Positions 16,217-26,556 of a stretch of 64,000 nucleotides of DNA are shown piece by piece. The notes under the pieces were generated by a model. It made no database searches and was not told the origin of the DNA. It saw only the letters and a program-made list of their open reading frames with translations. Source of the DNA: Streptomyces barringtoniae (lineage in GTDB: Bacteria > Actinomycetota > Actinomycetes > Streptomycetales > Streptomycetaceae); the NCBI RefSeq assembly GCF_020819595.1, contig NZ_JAJHNP010000004.1, positions 1-64,000 of the forward strand. The letters run 5' to 3'. Made by a program: the position numbers and the translations under genes. Each line of letters starts with the position of its first letter. Position 1 is the first letter of the stretch.

Positions 16217-18019
16217 TCAGCCGCCGTACGCCCCCGAAGCCGTCAGCCGCAGCGCCGTGTCGATCAACGGCACGTGGCTGAACGCCTGCGGGAAGTTGCC
16301 CACCTGGCGCTGCAGACGCGGGTCCCACTCCTCGGCGAGCAGGCCGAGGTCGTTGCGCAGCGCGAGGAGCCGCTCGAACAGCTTGCGGGCCTCGTCGACG
16401 CGGCCGATCATCGCCAGGTCGTCCGCCATCCAGAACGAGCAGGCCAGGAAGGCGCCCTCGTCGCCCGGCAGGCCGTCGACGCCCGCGTGGGCGCCCTCCG
16501 TCGGGTAGCGCAGGATGAACCCGTCCGGGGTGGACAGCTCGCGCTGGATCGCCTCGATCGTGCCGATCACCCGCTTGTCGTCCGGCGGCAGGAAGCCCAT
16601 CTGCGGGATCAGCAGCAGCGAGGCGTCCAGTTCCTGGGAGCCGTAGGACTGCGTGAAGGTGTTGCGCTCCTTGTCGTAGCCCTTCTCGCAGACGTCCCGG
16701 TGGATGTCGTCGCGCAGTTCCTTCCAGCGCTCCAGCGGGCCGTCCGCGTCACCGGACTCGATCAGCTTGATGGTGCGGTCCACCGCGACCCAGGCCATCA
16801 CCTTGGAGTGCACGAAGTGCCGGCGCGGGCCGCGCACCTCCCAGATGCCCTCGTCCGGCTCCTGCCAGTGGTCCTCCAGGTAGCGGATCAGCTTGAGCTG
16901 GAGCAGGGCCGCGTAGTCGTTGCGGGCCAGGCCCGTCATGTGCGCCAGGTGCAGGGCCTCGGTGACCTCGCCGTACACGTCCAGCTGGAGCTGGTGCGCG
17001 GCGCCGTTGCCCACCCGGACCGGGGCCGAGTTCTCGTAGCCCGGCAGCCAGTCCAGCTCGGCCTCGCCCAGTTCGCGCTCACCGGCGATGCCGTACATGA
17101 TCTGCAGGTTGTCCGGGTCGCCGGCGACCGCGCGCAGCAGCCACTCGCGCCAGGCGCGGGCTTCTTCGCGGTAGCCGGTGCGCAGCAGGGAGGACAGGGT
17201 GATCGCGGCGTCGCGAAGCCAGGTGTAGCGGTAGTCCCAGTTGCGGACGCCGCCGATGTCCTCCGGGAGAGAGGTCGTCGGGGCCGCGACGATGCCGCCG
17301 GTGGGGGCGTACGTCAGGGCCTTCAGGGTGATCAGGGAGCGGACCACCGCCTCGCGGTACGGCCCGTGGTACGTGCAGTGCTCGACCCACTCGCGCCAGA
17401 ACTCCTCCGTCGCCTCCAGCGAGGCCTCCGGCTCCGGCAGCGCCGGGGGCTCCTTGTGCGAGGGCTGCCACGAGATGGTGAACGCGATCCGGTCACCCGG
17501 GGCGACCGTGAAGTCGGCGTACGTCGTCAGCGACTTCCCGTAGGTCTCGGCCTCGGTGTCGAACCAGACCGAGTCCGGCCCGGCGACCGCCACCGTACGG
17601 CCCTCGTGCTTGTGCACCCAGGGCACGACACGGCCGTAGGAGAACCGCATCCGCAGCGCCGAGCGCATCGGCACCCGGCCGGTGACGCCCTCCACGATCC
17701 GGATCAGCTGGGGCGCGCCCTCACGCGGGGGCATGAAATCGGTCACGCGGACCGTGCCGCGCGGAGTGTCCCACTCCGACTCGAGGATCAGCGAGTCGCC
17801 CCGGTAGCTCCGCCGGGCGGCCGTGGGCGGCGGGCAGTCGGCCGCGTGGGCCGGGCCGAGCCGCCAGAAGCCGTGCTCCTCGGTGCCCAGCAGGCCGGCG
17901 AAGATGGCATGCGAGTCGAAGCGGGGCAGGCACAGCCAGTCCACCGTGCCATCCCGGCAGACCAGGGCTGCGGTCTGCATGTCTCCGATGAGTGCGTAGT
18001 CTTCGATGCGCCCGGCCAC
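16217..18019 (-). CDS. Glycoside hydrolase family 15 protein (glucoamylase/trehalase type)
   Basis: A 600-residue GH15 enzyme. The N-terminal signature IEDYALIGDMQTAALV with GTVDWLCLPRFDS is followed by an all-alpha (alpha/alpha)6 barrel containing RNWDYRYTWLRDAAITL and, near the C-terminus, PTEGAHAGVDGLPGDEGAFL, where GEGxFL-like acidic residues form the catalytic base region. Actinobacterial members include characterised trehalases and glucan hydrolases, so either substrate is possible. The GTG at 18017-18019 is chosen because GGAG lies 7 nt before it and IEDYALIG begins just after; the frame stays open upstream to 18118. It is cytoplasmic (no signal) and divergent from pyrG. Confidence 0.88.
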   Translation of the reverse strand: MAGRIEDYALIGDMQTAALVCRDGTVDWLCLPRFDSHAIFAGLLGTEEHGFWRLGPAHAADCPPPTAARRSYRGDSLILESEWDTPRGTVRVTDFMPPREGAPQLIRIVEGVTGRVPMRSALRMRFSYGRVVPWVHKHEGRTVAVAGPDSVWFDTEAETYGKSLTTYADFTVAPGDRIAFTISWQPSHKEPPALPEPEASLEATEEFWREWVEHCTYHGPYREAVVRSLITLKALTYAPTGGIVAAPTTSLPEDIGGVRNWDYRYTWLRDAAITLSSLLRTGYREEARAWREWLLRAVAGDPDNLQIMYGIAGERELGEAELDWLPGYENSAPVRVGNGAAHQLQLDVYGEVTEALHLAHMTGLARNDYAALLQLKLIRYLEDHWQEPDEGIWEVRGPRRHFVHSKVMAWVAVDRTIKLIESGDADGPLERWKELRDDIHRDVCEKGYDKERNTFTQSYGSQELDASLLLIPQMGFLPPDDKRVIGTIEAIQRELSTPDGFILRYPTEGAHAGVDGLPGDEGAFLACSFWMADDLAMIGRVDEARKLFERLLALRNDLGLLAEEWDPRLQRQVGNFPQAFSHVPLIDTALRLTASGAYGG

Positions 18020-18594
18020 GTGCAACTCCAGTCGAACGGCCACGTCGCCCCCGCGCAGGGGGGCTGTCGCTAGTGCGGTCAAGGGGTCGTTGTTATGCGT
18101 CGTTGAGCGGTGAAGCAAAGCAGCCCGCCGAGCCCTGAGGCAACACGACAGTCTTTGCTCAACGAACTGCCGCGCTCACGTTGTTCCGGGTGATGGTGGC
18201 GGGGGTGTGCCGTCGTTCCGGCCGGGCTCGGCAGCGAGTGTCCGAGCAGGATACGACGCACGTAGATGATCTGCGCGCCCCTCGGGGCAACCCGTGTGAG
18301 CCGAACGGGTGAGCAGCGGGTGATAACCATGTGACCTGCGTGTGCCTGTAGTGACAGGTGTGGCGACCTGCGCTGTCCTGGGCCGGGGGAGCCGCCCTGT
18401 TCCGGCGTGACGGAGCCGCCCCGTACCCGGGCGAGCGCGGAGCGTGGCCGGAAGCCATCTGCTCCAGGCGCTGATACCCTGGTAGCCCGTGGACCGGTGG
18501 GCCCGAAACCCCCGAACCGCAGCGACGGCACCTCCGGAGGCATCCGGGACGGCAGCCGCACCGCATCACAGACAGCGACCACGGGAGCCCCCTC
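18020..18594. other. Intergenic region between the GH15 gene and pyrG
   Basis: These 575 nt hold no convincing gene. They must contain the divergent promoters of the GH15 hydrolase and pyrG. The only elements noted are a small inverted repeat, CCTGTAGTGACAGG, near 18350, and -10-like TACCCT at 18475-18480. A GGGAG ribosome binding site for pyrG lies at 18583-18587. Confidence 0.5.
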
Positions 18595-20271
<1,677 letters not shown>

Positions 20272-20288
20272 CACAAGGGTTGTACGGT

Positions 20289-20327
20289 GGCCGGGGCGCG
20301 AGCATTCAGAACGATCGCGCCCCGGCC
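20289..20327. terminator. Hairpin between pyrG and the Nudix gene
   Basis: A perfect 13-bp stem, GGCCGGGGCGCGA (20289-20301) pairing with TCGCGCCCCGGCC (20315-20327), with a 13-nt loop. It starts 18 nt after the pyrG stop. There is no T-run, as is usual in this kind of genome. Confidence 0.65.
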
Positions 20328-20354
20328 GTTCGCGCATGTGGGGAAGGACAGGGC

Positions 20355-20981
20355 ATGACGATCAAGGACACCCCCGAGGAGTGGGAGGTCCGGGCGACGG
20401 AGACCCCCTTCACGGGCAACAAGACCTCCGTCCGCACGGACGACGTGGTCATGCCCGACGGTTCGGTGGCCCGCCGCGACTACCAGGTCCACCCCGGTTC
20501 GGTCGCCGTCCTCGCCCTGGACGAGGAGGACCGGGTGCTGCTGATCAACCAGTACCGCCACCCGGTGCGGCACAAGCTGTGGGAGATCCCGGCCGGCCTG
20601 CTCGACGTGCCCGGCGAGAACCCGCTGCACGCCGCCCAGCGCGAGCTGTACGAGGAGGCGCACGTCAAGGCCGAGGACTGGCGGGTGCTGACCGACGTCT
20701 ACACCACGCCCGGCGGCTGCGACGAGGCCGTACGGATCTTCCTCGCCCGTGATCTGTCCGAGGCCGAGGGCGAGCGGTTCGAGGCGGAGCACGAGGAGAC
20801 CGACATGGAGCACGCGCGCGTGTCGGTCGAGGAGCTGGTGCGCCGCGTCCTGGCCGGCGATGTGCACAACAACTGCCTGGTCGTCGGCGTCCTCTCCCTG
20901 GTGGCCGCGCGTGGCGGGGACGGCCTCGACGCACTCCGCCCGGCCGACGCACCCTGGCCGGCCCGGCCCTTCCAGTCCTGA
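20355..20981 (+). CDS. Nudix hydrolase, ADP-ribose pyrophosphatase type
   Basis: A 208-residue Nudix enzyme. The Nudix helix region reads AGLLDVPGENPLHAAQREL, then YEEAHV. It has the REL and EE residues that bind magnesium, but one extra residue before the first Glu, and His where most family members have Gly after EEA. The surrounding QYRHPVRHKLWEIPAG is typical of ADP-ribose pyrophosphatases, which cleave ADP-ribose to AMP and ribose-5-phosphate. It is orthologous by position and sequence style to the Nudix gene next to pyrG in M. tuberculosis (Rv1700). The ATG at 20355 follows GGAAGGACAGGG. Confidence 0.88.
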   Translation: MTIKDTPEEWEVRATETPFTGNKTSVRTDDVVMPDGSVARRDYQVHPGSVAVLALDEEDRVLLINQYRHPVRHKLWEIPAGLLDVPGENPLHAAQRELYEEAHVKAEDWRVLTDVYTTPGGCDEAVRIFLARDLSEAEGERFEAEHEETDMEHARVSVEELVRRVLAGDVHNNCLVVGVLSLVAARGGDGLDALRPADAPWPARPFQS

Positions 20982-21034
20982 GCCGCACGCGCCGCCCCGA
21001 ACCGCACCCGTTCGTCGTACTGGTGTGACGATCG

Positions 21035-21049
21035 CCTGATCCGATCAGG
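21035..21049. repeat. 15-nt palindrome CCTGATCCGATCAGG
   Basis: Two perfect 7-nt arms around a single C, located in the gap between the Nudix gene and the STAND/TPR gene. It could be an operator for the downstream gene or a short transcription stop; nothing decides. Confidence 0.4.
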
Positions 21050-21163
21050 GGATCTGTCCGTCGCGCTCCGCACGGCGCCTCGCAGAGCGTGAACTAGGCT
21101 CTTGCACGCCCGCAGCGGAAGATCCGGCGGGCTTGCGCGTGCGGTGGGACGGGAGTGTGGCCC

Positions 21164-23230
21164 GTGACGGATCAGGTGGTGCACCCAGGCGGCGTGCGAC
21201 TGTCGGCGCACGAGGGCACACGAGACCATTTCCTGGGCCGCACAAGGGAGTTGAAGGAGCTGCGCGCCGACATCGAGCGCGCCGGCCTGGACACCCTCTC
21301 CGGCCGCAAGGCGCCACGCGCGCGCGTGCTGCTGATCGCGGGCCGCCCCGGCTCCGGCCGGACCGCCCTGGCCGAGGAACTCGTACGAAAGGTCGAAGGC
21401 CGCTACCCGGACGGGGTGCTGCGGGCCCGGCTCAGCGAGCCCGACGGCACCCCCGTCCCCATCGCGCGCGCCGCCCGCGAACTGCTCGCCGCCCTGGAGC
21501 TGCCCGCCCCGGCCGGCGCCGCCGAGGACGACCTCACCCAGGCGCTGCGCACTGCCCTCGCCGACCGGCGGGCCCTGCTGCTCCTCGACGACGCGGCCGG
21601 CGCCGAGCAGGTCGACGCGCTGCTCCCTCAGGCCCCGGACTGCCTGGTGGTGGCCGTCTCCTCGGGCCCGCTCACCGGCATCGCGGACGTCCGCCCCTGC
21701 ACGCTCGGCGGCCTGGACACCAAGTCGGCGGTGGAACTCCTCACCCGCTACACCGGCACCGTCCGCATCACGGTCGACCCGCGCTCCGCCGAGAGCCTGG
21801 CGGAGGCCTGCCAGGGCCATCCCGCCGCGCTCGTCCTGGCGGGCGGCTGGCTCGCCGCCCGCCCCAAGGCCGCCGTCTCCGACCTCGCCAAACGGCTGCA
21901 CACGGCCGCCGAGGACGGCACGGACGGCACCCCGCTGGCCCGCGTCTTCCGGCACGTCCACAGCGAGCTGCCCGGCCCGGCCGCCCGGATGCTGCCGCTG
22001 CTCTCCCTCGCCCCGGCCGGCCTGATCGACCCCCACACCGCCTCATCCCTCGCCGGCTGCTCGGTGAGTACCGCCCGCGCCGTCCTGGACGACCTCGTCG
22101 CCCTCGGCCTGCTGCGCGCGGTGGACTCCCCGCTGCCCCAGTACGACGTCCCCGGCTGTCTGCACCCGCTGCTGCGCGCCTACGCCCAGGCCCAGGAGCG
22201 CCCCGCGGAGTTGCAGCTGGCCCGGGCCCGGATGCTGGAGCGGACCGTACGGCTGCTGCAGGCCTGCCGGGCGATCACCGAGACGGACAGTCCGCAGGCC
22301 CGGGAGAAGCTGAACGCGATGCCCCACGAGGTGCGCTTCCCCACCCCGCGGGCGGCCGCCGACTGGCTGCTCATCCGGCGCCCCGCCCTGCTGGCGTCCG
22401 CACGTCTGGCGGTGGCCGACGGCGAGCTGGACACCCTCGCCCGGCGGCTGATGTCCCAGCTGGTCAGGGCCATGGTGGCGCACGTCGGCACGCAGTCCGC
22501 CGCCCACGACCTGTACGAGGTGCACAGCCTGGTCCTCGACGTCGCCGAGCGGCGCGGGCTGCCCCGGGAGCAGGCCGCGGCCCTGCTGAACCTGGGCGAC
22601 GTGGACGCGCAGACCGGCCGTACCCAGGACGCGCTGGCACGATATCGGTCGGCCTTGGACGCCGGACGCAGAGCAAATGACCCGTACGCCATCGGTCGCG
22701 CAATGGAATCCGTAGGTGGCGCCTACCAAGAGCTCGCGGATCACGACCGGGCCGCGGACTGGTTCGGCCGGGCCCTCGCCGAGCGGCTGGCCCGCGGCGA
22801 GCGCGATCAGGCCGCCCGGCTGTACGGCCGTATCGCCACCGCCCACACCTACGCGGGCCGCTACGGCGAGGCCCTCAGGAACTGGCGGGCCGCCGTCGCC
22901 GGCTACCGCAGGAGCGGCGATGTCGCCGCCCACGCGCGGGCGTTGAGCGAGCTGGCCCGGGTCCAGGAGTACGCGGGACGGTTCGAGGAGTCCCTGCGTA
23001 CCTGCCACGAGGCGGTGGAGTGGGCGCGGCGCGCCGACGACGTCCGGCTGCAGGCCGCGCTGCAGCTCCGGCTCGCCGACACGCTGGAGCACCTGGGGGA
23101 CCCGACCGCGGCCCGTCTGCACCGCGCGGCGGCCGGGCGCATGCTGGACCAGGAGGCCCCGAACGACGAGGCAAGCCCCAAACAGGACGTTGAAGCCTGC
23201 GAAATCCGTAGTGCATCCAGCGAAGATTGA
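21164..23230 (+). CDS. STAND-type P-loop protein with TPR repeats (AfsR-like, no DNA-binding domain)
   Basis: A 688-residue protein with the NB-ARC/TPR layout of the AfsR/SARP family but without its N-terminal DNA-binding domain. Residues ~25-350 form the nucleotide-binding part: P-loop AGRPGSGRTAL with Arg66 in place of the usual Lys, a Walker-B-like ALLLLDDAAG, then a winged-helix-like region (LGLLRAVDSPLPQYDVPGCL). The C-terminal ~200 residues are TPR-like (LLNLGDVDAQTGRTQDALARY; AIGRAMESVGGAYQEL). Such proteins act as nucleotide-controlled signalling switches; a regulatory target is unknown. The GTG at 21164 lies 8 nt after GGGAG; the GTG at 21155 overlaps that ribosome binding site and is less likely. 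Confidence 0.82.
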   Translation: MTDQVVHPGGVRLSAHEGTRDHFLGRTRELKELRADIERAGLDTLSGRKAPRARVLLIAGRPGSGRTALAEELVRKVEGRYPDGVLRARLSEPDGTPVPIARAARELLAALELPAPAGAAEDDLTQALRTALADRRALLLLDDAAGAEQVDALLPQAPDCLVVAVSSGPLTGIADVRPCTLGGLDTKSAVELLTRYTGTVRITVDPRSAESLAEACQGHPAALVLAGGWLAARPKAAVSDLAKRLHTAAEDGTDGTPLARVFRHVHSELPGPAARMLPLLSLAPAGLIDPHTASSLAGCSVSTARAVLDDLVALGLLRAVDSPLPQYDVPGCLHPLLRAYAQAQERPAELQLARARMLERTVRLLQACRAITETDSPQAREKLNAMPHEVRFPTPRAAADWLLIRRPALLASARLAVADGELDTLARRLMSQLVRAMVAHVGTQSAAHDLYEVHSLVLDVAERRGLPREQAAALLNLGDVDAQTGRTQDALARYRSALDAGRRANDPYAIGRAMESVGGAYQELADHDRAADWFGRALAERLARGERDQAARLYGRIATAHTYAGRYGEALRNWRAAVAGYRRSGDVAAHARALSELARVQEYAGRFEESLRTCHEAVEWARRADDVRLQAALQLRLADTLEHLGDPTAARLHRAAAGRMLDQEAPNDEASPKQDVEACEIRSASSED

Positions 23231-23243
23231 TGCAATGAAAGGC

Positions 23244-23271
23244 TAGACACGCGGAACGCCTTCATTAGACT
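23244..23271 (+). promoter_or_regulatory. Possible promoter of ald
   Basis: TAGACA (23244-23249) and TAGACT (23266-23271), 16 nt apart, resemble vegetative -35 and -10 boxes and would give an untranslated leader of about 100 nt. Confidence 0.3.
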
Positions 23272-23376
23272 GGCTCTGCCGCACGTTCTCCTGCGGTGTC
23301 TCCCGGTATGCCCCCGCATGTCTGGGTACGTCTTTAAAGCACCCCCATACCCTCTGAGCCAAGGACCGTGATCTAC

Positions 23377-24492
23377 GTGAAGGTCGGCATCCCCCGCGAG
23401 GTCAAGAACAACGAGTTCCGGGTGGCCATCACCCCCGCCGGTGTGCACGAGCTGGTGCGCAACGGGCACCAGGTCGTCATCGAGCGGGGCGCCGGCCTCG
23501 GCTCCTCGATCACGGACGAGGAGTACGTCTCCGCCGGTGCCGCGATCCTCGGCACCGCCGACGAGGTGTGGGCCACCGCCGACCTGCTGCTGAAGGTCAA
23601 GGAGCCCATCGCGGAGGAGTACCACCGTCTCCGCAAGGACCAGATCCTCTTCACCTACCTGCACCTGGCCGCCTCCAAGGAGTGCACGGACGCGCTCATC
23701 GAGTCCGGCACCACGGCCATCGCCTACGAGACCGTCGAGCTGCCGAACCGCGCGCTGCCGCTGCTCGCCCCGATGTCCGAGGTCGCGGGCCGCCTCGCCC
23801 CGCAGGTCGGCGCCTACCACCTGATGCGCGCGGCCGGTGGCCGTGGCGTGCTGCCGGGCGGCGTCCCGGGCGTGACCCCGGCCAAGTGCGTCGTCATCGG
23901 CGGCGGCGTCTCCGGCTGGAACGCCACCCAGGTCGCCGTCGGCATGGGCTTCGACGTGACCCTGCTCGACCGCGACATCAACAAGCTGCGCGAGGCCGAC
24001 AAGATCTTCGGTACGAAGGTCAAGGCGATCATGTCCAACTCCTTCGAGCTGGAGAAGGCCGTCCTCGACGCCGACCTCGTCATCGGCGCGGTCCTCATCC
24101 CGGGCGCCAAGGCCCCGAAGCTGGTCACCAACGAGCTGGTGGCCCGCATGAAGCCCGGAAGTGTCCTTGTCGACATCGCGATCGACCAGGGCGGCTGCTT
24201 CGAGGACTCCCACCCGACCACGCACGCCGAGCCGACCTTCCAGGTGCACAACTCGGTCTTCTACTGCGTCGCCAACATGCCCGGCGCGGTGCCCAACACC
24301 TCCACCAACGCCCTCACCAACGCGACGCTTCCCTACATCGTCTCCCTCGCCAACAACGGCTGGGTCGAGGCGCTGCGCCGCGACGCCGCGCTCGCCAAGG
24401 GTCTCAACACCCATGACGGCAAGGTCGTTTACAAGGAGGTCGCCGAGGCCCACGGCCTGGAGCACGTGGAGCTGGAGACCCTGCTCGGCTGA
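23377..24492 (+). CDS. ald: Alanine dehydrogenase
   Basis: L-alanine dehydrogenase (NAD), interconverting alanine with pyruvate and ammonia. The length of 371 residues is the standard one. MKVGIPREVKNNEFRVAITP opens the N-terminal catalytic domain. The Rossmann fold is at CVVIGGGVSGWNATQVAVGMG (around residue 170), and HTNSMPGAVP-like sequence is present as NMPGAVPNTSTNALTNATLP. The GTG at 23377 gives the canonical MKVGIPRE start and lies 11 nt after AAGGA; the upstream GTG at 23368 is too close to the ribosome binding site. The gene stands alone, followed by a strong terminator. Confidence 0.95.
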   Translation: MKVGIPREVKNNEFRVAITPAGVHELVRNGHQVVIERGAGLGSSITDEEYVSAGAAILGTADEVWATADLLLKVKEPIAEEYHRLRKDQILFTYLHLAASKECTDALIESGTTAIAYETVELPNRALPLLAPMSEVAGRLAPQVGAYHLMRAAGGRGVLPGGVPGVTPAKCVVIGGGVSGWNATQVAVGMGFDVTLLDRDINKLREADKIFGTKVKAIMSNSFELEKAVLDADLVIGAVLIPGAKAPKLVTNELVARMKPGSVLVDIAIDQGGCFEDSHPTTHAEPTFQVHNSVFYCVANMPGAVPNTSTNALTNATLPYIVSLANNGWVEALRRDAALAKGLNTHDGKVVYKEVAEAHGLEHVELETLLG

Positions 24493-24535
24493 TGCAAAAG
24501 GCGATTCGTCAACACGAGTAGTCAACAGCGCGCAC

Positions 24536-24568
24536 CCGGCCGGACCTTGCCCGACAAGGTCCGGCCGG
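24536..24568. terminator. Strong terminator after ald
   Basis: A perfect 14-bp stem, CCGGCCGGACCTTG (24536-24549) with its complement at 24555-24568, around the 5-nt loop CCCGA. The surrounding gap (24493-24829) has no gene apart from this hairpin and the parA promoter. Confidence 0.85.
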
Positions 24569-24726
24569 ATGTGTGTATGGTCACTTGGCGACTCTTGGTC
24601 AACTCGCCTCGAACGCAACCCTTCGACCGATTCGTACACCGGTGAAACCTGCTGTGCGACGGCCGTACGCCCTTGACAGCGAGATGTTTCATTGCCGACA
24701 CATCCTGCCGGGTCCGGCGGATTGTG

Positions 24727-24756
24727 TTGCTGCGGACCGCCGACACGCCATAGAGT
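24727..24756 (+). promoter_or_regulatory. Possible promoter of the parA-scp operon
   Basis: TTGCTG (24727-24732) and TAGAGT (24751-24756), spaced 18 nt, upstream of the parA-like gene. A second -35-like TTGACA lies at 24673-24678 but has no good -10 box. Confidence 0.35.
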
Positions 24757-24829
24757 CGCCAACCGTCGGCATGGTGCCACGCTGACCTTGTCTAGAAGTT
24801 TCCTGGTCACCAAGGAGGTAAGACGACTT

Positions 24830-26005
24830 GTGAATGAGTCGACATTTTCTCCCGGGGGTGGTCAACCAGGAATGCCGGTCCGGGGCCAGGGCCCCGCGGG
24901 ATTCGAGGCTGTCGGCTCCGTAGCTGTGCGCACCTTCGCAGCCCACCAGAGTTCCGGTCCGCAGGCGGCCGGGACAGCACACCAGAGCATGGATGGCCAT
25001 CACGTGAACGCCATGGCCGGCGACGGAAGTGGCGCGCCCCACAACCACTTCGCCGACTACGACGAACTGCCCGAGGGGCACTTCTACGACCCCGACGCCG
25101 AGTACGAGCCCGATCCGGAGTACGCGGCCACGCTCGCGCCCGACGCGGCCCGCCAGCGCCGCGAGCGCGTCGGCCCGACCGGACGCCCGCTGCCGTACTT
25201 CCCGATCCCGGGCCCGCTGACCGACCACGGCCCCGCGAAGATCATCGCGATGTGCAACCAGAAGGGCGGCGTGGGCAAGACGACGTCGACCATCAACCTG
25301 GGTGCCGCGCTCGCGGAGTACGGCCGGCGCGTGCTGCTCGTGGACTTCGACCCGCAGGGCGCGCTGTCGGTGGGACTCGGCGTCAACCCCATGGAACTCG
25401 ACCTGACGGTCTACAACCTGCTCATGGAGCGGGGCATGTCCGCGGACGAGGTCCTGCTGAAGACGGCGGTCCCCAACATGGATCTGCTGCCCTCCAACAT
25501 CGACCTGTCGGCCGCCGAGGTGCAGCTGGTCTCCGAGGTCGCCCGCGAGTCGACGCTGCAGCGGGCCCTGAAGCCGCTGCTGCCCGACTACGACTACATC
25601 GTGATCGACTGCCAGCCCTCGCTCGGCCTGCTCACCGTCAACGCCCTGACGGCCGCTCACAAGGTGATCGTGCCGCTGGAGTGCGAGTTCTTCGCCCTGC
25701 GCGGTGTGGCCCTGCTGACCGAGACCATCGAGAAGGTCCAGGAGCGGCTCAACCCCGAGCTCGAACTGGACGGCATCCTCGCCACGATGTACGACTCGCG
25801 CACGGTCCACAGCCGCGAGGTCCTGGCCCGTGTGGTCGAGGCGTTCGACGACCACGTCTACCACACGGTCATCGGCCGTACGGTCCGCTTCCCGGAGACC
25901 ACGGTCGCCGGTGAGCCGATCACCACCTACGCCTCCAACTCCGTCGGTGCCGCCGCCTATCGCCAGCTCGCCAGGGAGGTGCTCGCCCGGTGTCACGCCG
26001 AGTGA
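24830..26005 (+). CDS. ParA/Soj-family ATPase
   Basis: A 391-residue ParA-type ATPase. The first ~135 residues are a disordered, acidic extension (HFADYDELPEGHFYDPDAEY). The ATPase domain follows: deviant Walker A CNQKGGVGKTTSTINLG near residue 145, DFDPQGALSVGLG, and the Walker B region DYIVIDCQPSLGLLTVNAL. It is the second ParA-type gene of actinobacteria, located beside scpAB rather than beside the origin, and corresponds by position to Rv1708 of M. tuberculosis; a role with the Scp complex is inference. The GTG at 24830 has AAGGAGGT 10 nt upstream, the best ribosome binding site in the area. The stop overlaps the next gene. Confidence 0.9.
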   Translation: MNESTFSPGGGQPGMPVRGQGPAGFEAVGSVAVRTFAAHQSSGPQAAGTAHQSMDGHHVNAMAGDGSGAPHNHFADYDELPEGHFYDPDAEYEPDPEYAATLAPDAARQRRERVGPTGRPLPYFPIPGPLTDHGPAKIIAMCNQKGGVGKTTSTINLGAALAEYGRRVLLVDFDPQGALSVGLGVNPMELDLTVYNLLMERGMSADEVLLKTAVPNMDLLPSNIDLSAAEVQLVSEVARESTLQRALKPLLPDYDYIVIDCQPSLGLLTVNALTAAHKVIVPLECEFFALRGVALLTETIEKVQERLNPELELDGILATMYDSRTVHSREVLARVVEAFDDHVYHTVIGRTVRFPETTVAGEPITTYASNSVGAAAYRQLAREVLARCHAE

Positions 26006-26538
26006 GTCTGCCCGGGGCCGACGAACTCTTCCGTACGACAGGGGGGATGGCGCTTCAGCCGTCGACTCCTCGGCGCGCGGCGGGTGGTGAGGCCCGGGTG
26101 CCGGCTCCCGCGGGGGAGAGCGACGACGTGGCCGCCGCCGAGGATGCACCGCAGTCGGTGCCGGTCCAGGGCGGCGACGGCGAGGGCGCGGAGCATGTCG
26201 CGGCGGAGGCCGAGCAGGACGGGGCCGGCGAGTCCCGCATCCGCCCCGCGCGTCGGCAGGCGGCGCAGGAAGGTTCTGGCGCCGCGCAGCCACGCAAGAA
26301 AGGGCGCGCGGCCACGCGCCGGCCCAGCGGCCGTGAGCGGCACGACGAGAAGATCACGGTGTACGTGTCGGCCGAGGAGCTGATGGACCTCGAACACGCC
26401 CGTCTGGTGCTCCGCGGCGAGCACGGACTGGCGGTCGACCGCGGGCGCATCGTCCGCGAGGCGGTGGCCGTGGTCCTGGCCGACCTGGAGTCCCGCGGGG
26501 ACGCGAGCATCCTCGTACGCCGGCTGCGGGGGCGGTAG
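25990..26538 (+). CDS. Ribbon-helix-helix-like small protein
   Basis: A 182-residue protein. Residues 1-~110 are low-complexity (Ala, Glu, Gln, Pro, then Lys/Arg-rich RPARRQ and RKKGRAATRRP). The C-terminal ~65 residues read like a ribbon-helix-helix domain: a short strand KITVYVSAEEL, helix ELMDLEHARLVLRGE, then GLAVDRGRIVREAVAVVLADL. That would make it a DNA-binding partner of the ParA ATPase, the way small RHH proteins partner plasmid ParA, but this is inference. The GTG at 25990 has GGGAGG 10 nt upstream and overlaps parA by 16 nt, so it is translationally coupled. It is followed by scpA after 18 nt. Confidence 0.75.
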   Translation: MSRRVSLPGADELFRTTGGMALQPSTPRRAAGGEARVPAPAGESDDVAAAEDAPQSVPVQGGDGEGAEHVAAEAEQDGAGESRIRPARRQAAQEGSGAAQPRKKGRAATRRPSGRERHDEKITVYVSAEELMDLEHARLVLRGEHGLAVDRGRIVREAVAVVLADLESRGDASILVRRLRGR

Positions 26539-26556
26539 GGGTAGCCTGCGGGGGCT

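Noticed and set aside
16056..16508. 150-codon frame between the FAD oxidoreductase and the GH15 gene
   Set aside because: Most of it lies antisense to the GH15 gene, and it has no recognisable domain or ribosome binding site.
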